DNA of 64,000 nucleotides from CAWGMT01 sp963823675 (GTDB taxonomy: Bacteria; Planctomycetota; Planctomycetia; Isosphaerales; Isosphaeraceae). The notes beneath the pieces were generated by a model, which did no database searches, was not told where the DNA came from, and worked only from the letters and a program-made list of their open reading frames with translations. A program made the position numbers and the translations under genes. Location of the stretch: the NCBI GenBank assembly GCA_963823675.1, contig CAWGMT010000011.1, forward strand, positions 806,001-870,000. The letters are read 5' to 3'. Each line of letters starts with the position of its first letter. Positions within the stretch are counted from its first letter, which is position 1. Shown piece by piece: positions 49,401 to 57,473 of this stretch.

Positions 49401-50419
49401 CCGGGCCGCCCGGCTGGGTGTGAGCGCAGGCGACGTCAACGACCTGATCGAGACGGCCCTGGCCGGCAAGGTCGTCACGACCACCATCGAGGGCCGGGAG
49501 CGCCGGCCTGTCGTCATCCGCTATGGCCGAGCCTGGCGTGAGGACGAGGATTCGATCCGGAACCTGCTTGTGCCGGCACGCGGCGGTTCGAACGGGGGAG
49601 TCTCAACACCGGCCCCTGATCGACTCCGGCAGATTCCGTTATCCGAGGTTGCCAGCGTCCAGGTCATCGAAGGGCCCGCGACGATCAAGAGTGAGAACGG
49701 CCTCTTGCGCAATTATGTGCGGATGAACGTTCGCGGCCGGGACGCGGCCGACCTGGTTGCCGAGGCGCGTCAGGTCGTGGCCCGCGAGGCGAAGCTGCCG
49801 GACGGCGTCTTTCTCGAGTGGACCGGCCAGTTCGAGCACGCGATCCGGGCGCGTCAGACCTTGACCGTGATGGTGCCCATCGTTGTGGCCTTGATCTTCC
49901 TGGTGCTCTATCTGACCTACCATGACCTGGCCGACGCGGCGCTCGATGATGCTGGCCGTGCCCGGAGCCATTGCGGGCGGTCTTTTCTTCCAGTGGCTGC
50001 TGGGACTCAAGCTGTCGGTCACGGTCTGGGTCGGCTACATCGCCTGCTTCGGTATGGCCACCTCGACGGGGATCATCATGCTGGTATACCTGCGCGAGGC
50101 CGTGGCGAAAGCGGGCGGCCTGGAACAGATCGATCTGGGCGGATTGCGGCAGGCCGTTATGAACGGGGCCGTGCACCGGCTGCGGCCGAAGCTGCTCACC
50201 GAGGGAACGGTCGTGATTGGCCTGGCCCCGATGCTCTGGGCCAGCGGGGTCGCCTCGGAGATCATCCGCCCGATGGCCGCGCCCGTTTTGGGCGGAATCC
50301 TCGTGGCCGACGAGGTGATCGACCTGTTCCTGCCGGTGCTCTTCTACTGGGTCCGCCGCCGGCGCTGGGAGCGGATGCAGCTTCAGTCTCATCGTGCGCC
50401 ATCTCCCCCCCCTTGCTAA
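46444..50419 (+). CDS. cusA: CusA-type heavy-metal RND efflux pump, three frameshifts
   Basis: About 1325 residues when joined. The N-terminus MIDAIITFSIRNRGLVVGASLILAV and AIPDLSENQVIVFTEWKGHGPREIEDQVTYPL is diagnostic of CusA/CzcA. The frame changes near 47427 (tgcgcc), near 48131 (tgcgcc) and near 49940 (ggcgctc); the middle section (MRLVPFYDRTPLVEGAIATV to FTFLLGF) carries helix 4 with the proton-relay Asp in GIAISVGVLVDSSVVMAENV, and the last section (MMLAVPGAIAGGLFFQWLLG) carries helices 10-12. It exports a monovalent or divalent metal (Cu/Ag or Co/Zn/Cd; not decidable) by proton antiport with CusB. No outer-membrane partner gene is adjacent. The ATG at 46444 overlaps the cusB stop. Confidence 0.88.
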
Positions 50420-50426
50420 GGGGGGG
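50405..50426. terminator. C-run/G-run hairpin at the 3' end of cusA
   Basis: Eight C (50405-50412), loop ttgctaa, seven G (50420-50426); the cusA stop codon TAA (50417-50419) is in the loop. No T-run follows, so it is either a non-canonical terminator or an intergenic palindromic repeat into which the gene end has drifted. Confidence 0.5.
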
Positions 50427-50635
50427 CAGGGGGGGTGACCCCGGCGCAACCAAGCACAGGGTTTTCAAAGGTACTTCTTGCCCCTGACGGATTCCGATGC
50501 ACTCATTGAAAGCTCAACCTGCAACTCCCCCGCGGGCTTTCCTGGAAGTCAGCGATCCGTATGATGAATGTGGTGAAGTTGAATCAGGCGATGATGACGC
50601 GCGAGACTGTTTTCGGCTGAGGCTGTATCACGACC

Positions 50636-51358
50636 ATGCTGACCCAAGCTTTCCGGTCCGGCATCAGGCTGCCGAACGACCGAATCGCCTCACTGTGCGA
50701 GAAATATCAGGTTGAGGAGCTCTCGGTCTACGGCTCGGTCCTGCGCGACGACTTCGGCCCGGACAGCGGCGTCGATTTCCTGGTCGTTTACAAGGATGGC
50801 GACGCCGGACCATGGATGTCCAAAGTTTTCGACCTCGAGAAAGACTTGACCTCGCTCCTGGGGCGAAAGGTTGAAGTGGCCACGAGAGGGGGTGTCGAGC
50901 AGTCCGCGAATTGGATGACGCAGAGGGCGATTCTGGATTCGGCCCAGGTCGTTTATCGTGCGGTCGACCGAGCGGCCGCGTCGCCGGGCATGGCGGAACG
51001 GGCGGAAGGCGAATTTGCTGTGCGCACACCCGGCATACCACCGCTGGTTCTGGCTCGAATTCGGTTCGATCGGCGACGCATTGCGGAATTCTGCCGCCGC
51101 CATCACATCACGCAGCTCTCGCTCTTCGGCTCGGTGCTCCGGGACGACTTCAGCCCCGAGAGCGACGTGGATGTTCTGGTTCAGTTCGAGCCGTCACACA
51201 CACCGGCCTGGGAGTTCTTCGGCATGCAGGACGAGCTGACCGCTCTATTTGGCCGGCGAGTGGATCTGAACACGCGCGGCTTCCTCAGCCGGTACTTCCG
51301 CGATCAAGTTCAAGCTGAGGCCCAGGTGCTCTATGAGTCTCAAACCGGAATTGACTGA
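50636..51358 (+). CDS. mntA: MntA-like antitoxin with two fused MNT nucleotidyltransferase domains, the first degenerate
   Basis: 240 residues. Domain 1 (about 1-110) has VYGSVLRDDFGPDSGVDFLV and domain 2 (about 130-240) LFGSVLRDDFSPESDVDVLV. The MntA active site is GS-x10-DxD: domain 2 is complete, while domain 1 reads GVD where DVD is expected, so its first catalytic Asp is Gly. Both share the following pattern of a helix and RRVDLNTR/RKVEVATR strand. In type VII HEPN/MNT systems the MNT enzyme adds AMP to a Tyr of the HEPN toxin and neutralises it. The HEPN gene begins inside the end of this gene (51333), a 26-base overlap. Usual MntA proteins have one domain of 100-140 residues; the fusion is unusual. 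Confidence 0.9.
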   Translation: MLTQAFRSGIRLPNDRIASLCEKYQVEELSVYGSVLRDDFGPDSGVDFLVVYKDGDAGPWMSKVFDLEKDLTSLLGRKVEVATRGGVEQSANWMTQRAILDSAQVVYRAVDRAAASPGMAERAEGEFAVRTPGIPPLVLARIRFDRRRIAEFCRRHHITQLSLFGSVLRDDFSPESDVDVLVQFEPSHTPAWEFFGMQDELTALFGRRVDLNTRGFLSRYFRDQVQAEAQVLYESQTGID

Positions 51359-51677
51359 CACGGATCGGCTGCGGCACATGCGTGATGCGGCCAACGCCGC
51401 GATAGAGTTCATCAAGGGCCGGAGTCGCGCCGATCTGGACACCGACCTCATGCTTCAATTCGCCCTGGTGCGCGCTCTGGAATTGATCGGCGAGGCAGCC
51501 GGCAAGCTTCCCGATTCGACTCGCGCCGCGCATCCGTCCATACCTTGGAGCGACATCGTCGGCATGCGACACAGGCTGATCCACGGCTACTTCGACGTGG
51601 TCCTCGAGATCGTGTGGAATGTCGCGACCCGAAAGTTTCCGGATCCCGTTGCGTGGCTTGATGCCCTGCTGAAATGA
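51333..51677 (+). CDS. hepT: HepT-like HEPN toxin
   Basis: 114 residues, all-helical. The RNase motif R-x4-H-x-Y is exact (RHRLIHGY at about residues 83-90), and Tyr of that motif is the residue AMPylated in characterised HepT. The upstream helix carries the DAANAAIEFIKGRSRADL segment typical of the DUF86/HepT family. It would cleave RNA when not modified by MntA. It overlaps the mntA end by 26 bases and its own stop overlaps the ATG of the PanE-like gene (ATGA at 51674), so three genes are translationally coupled. Confidence 0.9.
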   Translation: MSLKPELTDTDRLRHMRDAANAAIEFIKGRSRADLDTDLMLQFALVRALELIGEAAGKLPDSTRAAHPSIPWSDIVGMRHRLIHGYFDVVLEIVWNVATRKFPDPVAWLDALLK

Positions 51678-52882
51678 AAGTCCTCATCATCGGCCGCGGT
51701 GTGGTCGGAACCATTTACGGCTGGGCCTTGTCCAACGCGGGCATCGACGTCACTCACGTCGTGCGCAAGCAGGTGCTTCCTGGCACCGACACATTGGACC
51801 TATTGGACTTGCGGCCTGGGTACCCGAAAAACGCACGGGTGACGTATGCCGCCAAGACAGTTGGGCAGATCGGCCCTTCAGACGGCTTTGACCTCGTGAT
51901 GGTCGCTACCAAGCACTACCAAGCCGCTGAAGCCATCCGCCAATATTTGCCCGGTGCACCGGGCGCCACTTTTCTTTTATTCACCGCCAATTGGGATGGA
52001 ATGGACGAGATTGACCGCCTTCTGCCGCGATCCGACATCCTTTGGGGTTATGCCGCCGCAAGTGGTGGCCCCGATGCTCAGGGTATCCTCGTCGCGACCG
52101 TGAACCCCGCGGTGCGTATCGGAATGCTGGAAGGCTCGGATCCGGAGAAGTTCAGGGTCGTGACGGAATTGTTCCAGCGAGCTGGTTTCACCTTGGACAT
52201 CAAATCCAACATTATCGAATGGCTCTGGGTACACCATGCGATCAACGCTGGCACCATAGGAATCGCCCTCTGGGCGGGAGGGATCGCCGAAGCGACCCGG
52301 AGTTTCAAGGCCGTCAGGCTGGGGCCATTGGCCACTCGCGAAGCATTGGAAGTGGTCGCGGCCCGAGGCGTTGACCTGGAGCATTATCCCGACGCAAGAC
52401 GTGTTTTGAAGATGCCGACTTGGCTTGCAGGCTTGCTCTTCATTTTTTTCGTTCGGTTCACGGAAAAGGGTCGGCGCCTTCTCAAGGCCAGTCACTTCGC
52501 GTACAGCCCAGAGGAAATGAAACGCTATTACTTCGATGTGCTCAACACGGTCCCGGTCTCATCGCGGAGGCTTCTCGATCCGGATGTCGCCCAGGTCAAC
52601 CGTCTCGCCCGGTTTGACCGTGAATTCCTTGCGGACCTCAGGGCCAGTCTGACCGCGGACGGCGGTACTGTAGTCGATGACGCGATAAGTCGCCCCTGGG
52701 ATCAGGACGGGGAGCGTGATGCGACCGCCGGCATCAGCCACCGGCTCGTTCTCGTAGTTGACCGGGTCAACCCTTCTCAGTTCGTCGTCGTCGGCAAAGA
52801 GAAGGCCGGCCTGGTCGTTCGCGAGACTGTAGGCTGGTGGACCGGGGGTGACGACCATCATAATGAACAACGGTTGAGGTAG
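51674..52882 (+). CDS. Ketopantoate reductase (PanE/ApbA)-like oxidoreductase; 3' part runs antisense through the next gene
   Basis: Residues 1-290 are a PanE-like fold: LIIGRGVVGTIYGWAL is the NAD(P)-binding GxGxxG, then FDLVMVATKHYQAAEAI, LLFTANWDGMDEI, GYAAASGG and the helical C-domain (IEWLWVHHAINAGTIGIALWAGG). It resembles ApbA-family proteins acting on unknown substrates rather than true PanE, since the usual catalytic Lys-Asn pattern is not obvious. Beyond about 52558 the frame is antisense to the convergent gene ending at 52559 and makes no sense, so either the native C-terminus is lost or the 325-base overlap is real. The start overlaps the hepT stop. Confidence 0.75.
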   Translation: MKVLIIGRGVVGTIYGWALSNAGIDVTHVVRKQVLPGTDTLDLLDLRPGYPKNARVTYAAKTVGQIGPSDGFDLVMVATKHYQAAEAIRQYLPGAPGATFLLFTANWDGMDEIDRLLPRSDILWGYAAASGGPDAQGILVATVNPAVRIGMLEGSDPEKFRVVTELFQRAGFTLDIKSNIIEWLWVHHAINAGTIGIALWAGGIAEATRSFKAVRLGPLATREALEVVAARGVDLEHYPDARRVLKMPTWLAGLLFIFFVRFTEKGRRLLKASHFAYSPEEMKRYYFDVLNTVPVSSRRLLDPDVAQVNRLARFDREFLADLRASLTADGGTVVDDAISRPWDQDGERDATAGISHRLVLVVDRVNPSQFVVVGKEKAGLVVRETVGWWTGGDDHHNEQRLR

Positions 52883-54661
52883 ATGTCCCGCGACCGGCTT
52901 GCCGCCGGGATCGACGACTCGCGCCTTGGCGGCGCCGCAGGGTCCGAGCCGGACGGTGACCGGCCCGCCGGCCGCCGACTTGGCCGTTAGGTTGACGCCG
53001 CCGCCCAGCCTGCGCTTCGGTTCGAGGAAGTAGACAGGGACCTCGGTATCGGGCTCGAGCCCATGGATCTCGAAACGGCCGTTGCGCACAGTGCCGGGTT
53101 TGCGACCGGTCCAGGTGCTCCACGCCCCAAGTGTCGGATCGAGGATGATCCGGCTGATCATCCAAGCATCCCGGACGGGCTGGCCACCCGGCCCGACGAC
53201 CTGGCCTTTCACCGTCGCGCCGCGGCGGAGTATGAGATTCACTTGCTGGCTGCCGATGCCCGGTTTCAGGTCGAGCAAGGTGTGGGCGTGCGAGTAGATC
53301 CGGCGGCCGCGCGGCTGGCCTTCCCCAACCTCCCGACTGCCGATGGCCTGGAGCACGTAATCGTCGCTCGGGCCCTTGACGAAGAGGTAGCCCGGGCTGG
53401 AATCGGCCCCGAGTTGAAACGAGCCATCGGGTGCGGTATTGACGGCGATGTTCTTCTTTTCCCGATTCGCCCGCTCTGAGTGAGTGACAAAGTTGACCAT
53501 CGCCTCCGCGACGGGCTTGCCGGAGCCCTCTTCGGTAACCTTGCCGTGGATTATTACGCCGCGCGGTAGGGAGAGGTCAAGGGACTGCTCCAGTGCTCCC
53601 TTGGGCCACTCGAGACGCTTCGTGGCGATGAGGTAGGGCTGTCCTTCCGGCGGAAAGGCCCTGACGCGGTAGGAGCGGTCCGCCGGCGGAGGATTCACGC
53701 GGAACCGTCCCTCGTCGTCGGTCTCGAATTCGGCGAGGACGCCGACCCGCCCTTGGCTGGCCATCACCTCGAGCGGGGCATGGGGAGCCGGCTTGCCAGT
53801 GTCGGCATAGGTGACGCGCCCGGTAACGACCTGGGCCGGTACCAGCGCCGCCGTCAGTAGCTTGGATTCCGAAGCTTTATCAGTATCGACCTCAATTCGC
53901 TGGAGGGCGAACCGCGGGTTATGGACGGTCAGGACCGCATGGAGGTCCTGGCCCACGCCGCGCAGTGTGAAGCGGCCCTCGAGGTTGCTCGTCACCGGCT
54001 TGGGCCAAGCCGAAAAGTCGTTAGCAGTTGTCCGCCAGTAAGCAATGCCATCGAAGCGGTTGCGAACCCTGCCTGGAGCCCGCGGAAGGACACGACGGAC
54101 CGACGAGACCGAGAGTGTGACGTTTGGGACCGGCCGGCCTTGCAGGTCGAACACTCGCCCGTGAATCACCTGCTCCGTCCGGAGCGAGATGTTGACGGTG
54201 GGCTGATCGTCGTCGGGGTCGAGCTCGACCCAGCCTACGCCATAGCCGGGCGCCAGAGCGACGGCGCCGAACGCATCGTGCTGCGACGATGACGTACGAG
54301 GCGCATCGATCCGGAACCGGCCTGAGCCGTCCGCGCGTGCGTCGGCGATCGGGATCTGGCTCCTTCCCGACGGATAGCGTGCACCCCCGGCCGCCAAGCT
54401 CCGCGCATGAACCACGATCGTTGCGCCTGGCACCGGTTTACCTTCCGGGTCGAGCACGCGGCCGGCCACGAACATCCGCCCCGGCGCCGGATTCGGGTTC
54501 GAGTCTGCCGGGTTCGCGGCGACCGGCGATTGCTGACCGGCCGGGGAACTCTTGGGTTCATTGTTCATCCCCCGGGCGCACGCCGGATAGCCCGCGCCGG
54601 TGGTGACGGCGCCGAGGAAGAGCGAGGTCAGGGCGATGAATCTCGGTTTGTGGATCAACAT
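52559..54661 (-). CDS. Exported protein with repeated carboxypeptidase-regulatory-like domains
   Basis: About 700 residues. The signal peptide (FIALTSLFLGAVTTGAGYPACA) is followed by a Pro/Asn-rich linker and then at least four beta-sandwich domains of the CarboxypepD_reg type: FVAGRVLDPEGKPVPGATIVVHAR, VIHGRVFDLQGRPVPNVTLSV, VVTGRVTYADTGKPAPHAPLEV, IIHGKVTEEGSGKPVAEAMVNF and TVKGQVVGPGGQPVRDAWM. In planctomycetes these proteins are exported and probably bind surfaces or polymers. The ATG at 54661 lies within the stop region of the preceding hydrolase (overlap of seven bases); a GTG at 54673 is an alternative start. The 3' end is overlapped by the PanE-like frame. Confidence 0.85.
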   Translation of the reverse strand: MLIHKPRFIALTSLFLGAVTTGAGYPACARGMNNEPKSSPAGQQSPVAANPADSNPNPAPGRMFVAGRVLDPEGKPVPGATIVVHARSLAAGGARYPSGRSQIPIADARADGSGRFRIDAPRTSSSQHDAFGAVALAPGYGVGWVELDPDDDQPTVNISLRTEQVIHGRVFDLQGRPVPNVTLSVSSVRRVLPRAPGRVRNRFDGIAYWRTTANDFSAWPKPVTSNLEGRFTLRGVGQDLHAVLTVHNPRFALQRIEVDTDKASESKLLTAALVPAQVVTGRVTYADTGKPAPHAPLEVMASQGRVGVLAEFETDDEGRFRVNPPPADRSYRVRAFPPEGQPYLIATKRLEWPKGALEQSLDLSLPRGVIIHGKVTEEGSGKPVAEAMVNFVTHSERANREKKNIAVNTAPDGSFQLGADSSPGYLFVKGPSDDYVLQAIGSREVGEGQPRGRRIYSHAHTLLDLKPGIGSQQVNLILRRGATVKGQVVGPGGQPVRDAWMISRIILDPTLGAWSTWTGRKPGTVRNGRFEIHGLEPDTEVPVYFLEPKRRLGGGVNLTAKSAAGGPVTVRLGPCGAAKARVVDPGGKPVAGHLPQPLFIMMVVTPGPPAYSLANDQAGLLFADDDELRRVDPVNYENEPVADAGGRITLPVLIPGATYRVIDYSTAVRGQTGPEVRKEFTVKPGETVDLGDIRIEKPPR

Positions 54662-55263
54662 GGCTCGGAGCACCTCTCATCCAGAAAACCAAGCAGCTCG
54701 ATGTGGAACGCCTTCGGGTCGCTCATATACGGGGCATGAGTACCGCCGGGGATGATCACCTTCCGCCCCTGTTTGACGCTCTGAACCAGGAGGTCGGCCT
54801 GTTCGATCGGGACGATGTTGTCGTTCTCGCCCCAAATCGCCAAGACCGGGACTATGATATGACCGAGCTGCCGCAAATGGCTCGGAATCCCCACGGGCGC
54901 GACCGCCACGAACCCTGCCACGTGCTCGGGTTTCGCGCACACGAGCGGAAGGGCGAAACGTCCGCTCATCGATGGCGAGACGATGACCGGGCGCTCGATT
55001 TTCAATAGGTCCAGGAGCGTCTCGAGCCAGCTCTGCGGTAAACCGCCGAGCGGCGAAGACTTTCCAAACCCCGGAAGATCCACGGCATAGGCGAGGTATC
55101 CCGCCGCTGCCAGTTCACTCATAGTGCCGATCTCTTTCCAGGTGTCGGCACGGAAACTCGCTCCGTGGAGCAAGACAACGGGCGCGCCGTCCTCGTACCC
55201 CTCGATCAAGTAATGGACCGGGCTTCCCTGGACCTCGAGCCAACGAGACTGGTTCTCGATCAT
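54655..55263 (-). CDS. Alpha/beta hydrolase, ABHD14-like
   Basis: 202 residues. VVLLHGASFRADTW contains the oxyanion HG motif, AYAVDLPGFGKS follows, the nucleophile elbow is VSPSMSGRFALP (small-x-Ser-x-small with Ser for the usual Gly, as in ABHD14/CIB), the acid lies in WGENDNIVP and the His in GGTHAPY. The short lid-less form and the SPSxSG elbow match the ABHD14 group. Substrate unknown. It is transcribed just ahead of the carboxypeptidase-like exported protein and divergent from the Tat-exported protein at 55359. Confidence 0.88.
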   Translation of the reverse strand: MIENQSRWLEVQGSPVHYLIEGYEDGAPVVLLHGASFRADTWKEIGTMSELAAAGYLAYAVDLPGFGKSSPLGGLPQSWLETLLDLLKIERPVIVSPSMSGRFALPLVCAKPEHVAGFVAVAPVGIPSHLRQLGHIIVPVLAIWGENDNIVPIEQADLLVQSVKQGRKVIIPGGTHAPYMSDPKAFHIELLGFLDERCSEPC

Positions 55264-55358
55264 GGCGACATCACTCCTTGAAGAGCGTAGACCGCTCGGT
55301 TCAACTGGACGCGGCTGGTTACGGACTCGCGCACCCCTCGAAAGCGAAAGGGAAAACC

Positions 55359-56780
55359 ATGGCTTCTGTCAATCGCCGAGGTTTTATGCGAACGGCTGGG
55401 GCGAGCCTGGCTCTGGGACTCGGAATGCAGCCGGGCTCCCCGCGAGCGCTCGGTCGATCGGTGCTGGCCCAGGAGCCCGGCAAACGGCCGCACTCGCTGC
55501 CGGCGGGCGTGGCAGTGAAGAACCCATGCGATCGCGTTCCCGTCAGCTTGATCATCGACGACTCGACGTGCCTGGTCAACCTGGCCCACTTCGGCATCCC
55601 GCAGTTCCAGGAGGTCTTCCCGGGCCAGTACCGCCAGCCCTGGAAGACGCTGCCCCGCGAGATCCCCGACAGCTTCGTGCGCAAGTTTGGCGAGTGGTGC
55701 GGCGAGCGGGGAGTCAAAGGCAAGTACAGCGTGATTCCCTACCCGGCTTGCGTGGGCTGGCTTGACCGCGAGCTGCCGGGCTGGTCGAGGCACGAGCTCG
55801 ACGCCAGCCTGGATCTCGTGCGCAAGCTCATGGCGCCGCACTGGGACATTCATCCCGAGATGGTGAGCCACACCTGGGTGATCGACACGAAGACCGGGCG
55901 TCCCTACCCCGAGCGCACTGCCGACTTCATGGAGAACTGGGGCTGGAGTGCCGGCAAGTCGGCCGACCAGCTCGCCGAATACATGAGCTATGGGCTTCGG
56001 ATCCTCAAGAACGTCGGACTGACTTGCGAAGGCATCACGACGCCTGGCGGGTTCGGAAATCGAGCGCTGCCCGAACTGGCGCAAGGCGTGCTCGCAGCCG
56101 CTCGCGACGTCTTTCGCACCGAGATCCCCCACTACTTTCGCCACCTGTTCACCGACGACCGCAGTGTCGCTCCGCGGGTCGAGTATGCCGCGGGACTGGA
56201 TGGCCCGGACCCGAAGTGCGTCGTCTCGATCATCGGCTGCACGGGCGATTGGTTCGGAGGCTGGGACGGCCTGACGCCGGGCTCGGTCGACGCCTTCATC
56301 ACGGCCGACCTGAAACGGGGCCGGCTCCCCGATGTCATCCGGCGCGGCGAGCCGGCCATCATGGTGTGCCACTGGCCCGGGCTCTACTATAACGGCGACG
56401 AGGTCGGCTTCAAGATCTTCCAGGAGGTCGTCCGGCGCCTCGATGACGCCTTTGACACTTTGATCTGGATGAAGCTGAGCGAGATTGCGCGGTACTGGGC
56501 CGTGCGCGAGCTCACCAGGATCGAGCGGCCGTCGCCCGATCAAATCGCGCTCCACGCTCCGTTTTCGTGCCCGCAATTCACCCTCCAGATCAAACTTGAC
56601 GAACCGGACCGGCCTTTCCCGGACAACCGGGTCGATCTGAGAGCCGAGGGAAAAGCGACGAGACTTGCCGACGCCGCCGGGCGGCGTCAGCTCAAGTCCG
56701 GAGCGGTGCTTCGCGACGGCCGGGCGCTGGTCGTCTGCTTCGATCTACCCAGGGGCTCGTCGCAGCTTGTGTTTTCCTGA
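55359..56780 (+). CDS. Tat-exported polysaccharide-deacetylase-like protein
   Basis: 473 residues. A twin-arginine signal (NRRGFMRTAGASLALGLG, RRGFM core) is followed by a barrel beginning VPVSLIIDDSTCLVNLAHFG with an Asp pair resembling the metal-binding strand 1 of NodB-type deacetylases, PHWDIHPEMVSHTW, GITTPGGFGNRAL and an exposed C-terminal beta domain (FTLQIKLDEPD onward). I cannot assign the full deacetylase motif set, so the fold is likely and the activity is not established. The ATG at 55359 has AAAGGGA upstream. Its 3' end overlaps the small membrane protein at 56692 in antisense. Confidence 0.7.
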   Translation: MASVNRRGFMRTAGASLALGLGMQPGSPRALGRSVLAQEPGKRPHSLPAGVAVKNPCDRVPVSLIIDDSTCLVNLAHFGIPQFQEVFPGQYRQPWKTLPREIPDSFVRKFGEWCGERGVKGKYSVIPYPACVGWLDRELPGWSRHELDASLDLVRKLMAPHWDIHPEMVSHTWVIDTKTGRPYPERTADFMENWGWSAGKSADQLAEYMSYGLRILKNVGLTCEGITTPGGFGNRALPELAQGVLAAARDVFRTEIPHYFRHLFTDDRSVAPRVEYAAGLDGPDPKCVVSIIGCTGDWFGGWDGLTPGSVDAFITADLKRGRLPDVIRRGEPAIMVCHWPGLYYNGDEVGFKIFQEVVRRLDDAFDTLIWMKLSEIARYWAVRELTRIERPSPDQIALHAPFSCPQFTLQIKLDEPDRPFPDNRVDLRAEGKATRLADAAGRRQLKSGAVLRDGRALVVCFDLPRGSSQLVFS

Positions 56781-56928
56781 TACTCGCGAGTCCCTTCTCC
56801 GAGGTCTTGTTCACGGCGGGGCGCGATGCAGAGAGCACGGCCAGGACGACCAGCGCCGCGACCCATAAGAGATACAAGGCGAGAGCCGCCGCGAAGCGCA
56901 CGCGAGCGGTTTTCCTGTCTTCGATCAT
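56692..56928 (-). CDS. Small single-pass membrane protein
   Basis: 78 residues. The first 45 residues are convincing: MIEDRKTARVRFAAALALYLLWVAALVVLAVLSASRP has a charged N-terminus and one long membrane helix, and GGAGGA lies nine to ten bases upstream of the ATG. The last 30 residues are antisense to the end of the 55359 gene and may be dispensable. Short membrane proteins of this pattern occur in planctomycetes; the function is unknown. Confidence 0.5.
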   Translation of the reverse strand: MIEDRKTARVRFAAALALYLLWVAALVVLAVLSASRPAVNKTSEKGLASIRKTQAATSPWVDRSRRPAPGRREAPLRT

Positions 56929-56979
56929 TCTGCTATTCCTCCGACGGCAGTGTTCACCGGTTGCCGGCTGGTGGGTCTC

Positions 56980-57444
56980 TTATACGTCGTCGTCGATTTC
57001 CCGCAGCGAGCCGGGTCGGAGCGCACGGTCGAAGTCAAAGACGTTATCGAAATCGGCGCGCGAGTCGCTGGGGGTCTCTTCGAGGTCGCCGGCGGCGATG
57101 AGGTTGTAGACGATATTGCCGATATCGGATGTTGACCGTATTCCCCAATGCTCGAGGACCGTGGCCGCCAGCAGCCCAAACTGGTCAAGCGACAGCTTGC
57201 GGACGGATTCGCAGAGCTCGCTTCCGGAAACGTGCCGAGACTTCCGCGGCTTCTTGGGGCTGGCGGTTCCGGCAGCCTGTTCACGAGCCGGCTCCGTGGC
57301 CCGCCCCTTGTTGCGCAGACGCCCTCGTGTTTTGAGCATCTCTTGGCGGGCATGGTTGAGCGAGTCGAGAACGAAGGCGTAGGCCTCGATCGAATAGCGA
57401 GGGTCCTGGGCGATCACACGGGCTATCTCGTCGCGAAAGTTCAT
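56980..57444 (-). CDS. Minf_1886 family protein
   Basis: 154 residues. The opening MNFRDEIARVIAQDPRYSIEAYAFVLDSLNHARQ and the central region ELCESVRKLSLDQFGLLAATVLEHWGIRSTSDIGNIVYNLIAAGDL are the hallmark of the Minf_1886 family found across Planctomycetes and Verrucomicrobia. The middle linker (KTRGRLRNKGRATEPAREQAAG) is basic. Function unknown. An upstream TTG (57450) gives two more residues. It follows the RicT gene by 29 bases on the same strand, the common gene order in the phylum. Confidence 0.9.
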   Translation of the reverse strand: MNFRDEIARVIAQDPRYSIEAYAFVLDSLNHARQEMLKTRGRLRNKGRATEPAREQAAGTASPKKPRKSRHVSGSELCESVRKLSLDQFGLLAATVLEHWGIRSTSDIGNIVYNLIAAGDLEETPSDSRADFDNVFDFDRALRPGSLREIDDDV

Positions 57445-57473
57445 GGCCAAGCCGTCGCTCCTGCATCATTCTG

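Noticed and set aside
50497..50715. Short frame between cusA and mntA
   Set aside because: No recognisable domain and it overlaps the well-supported mntA start.
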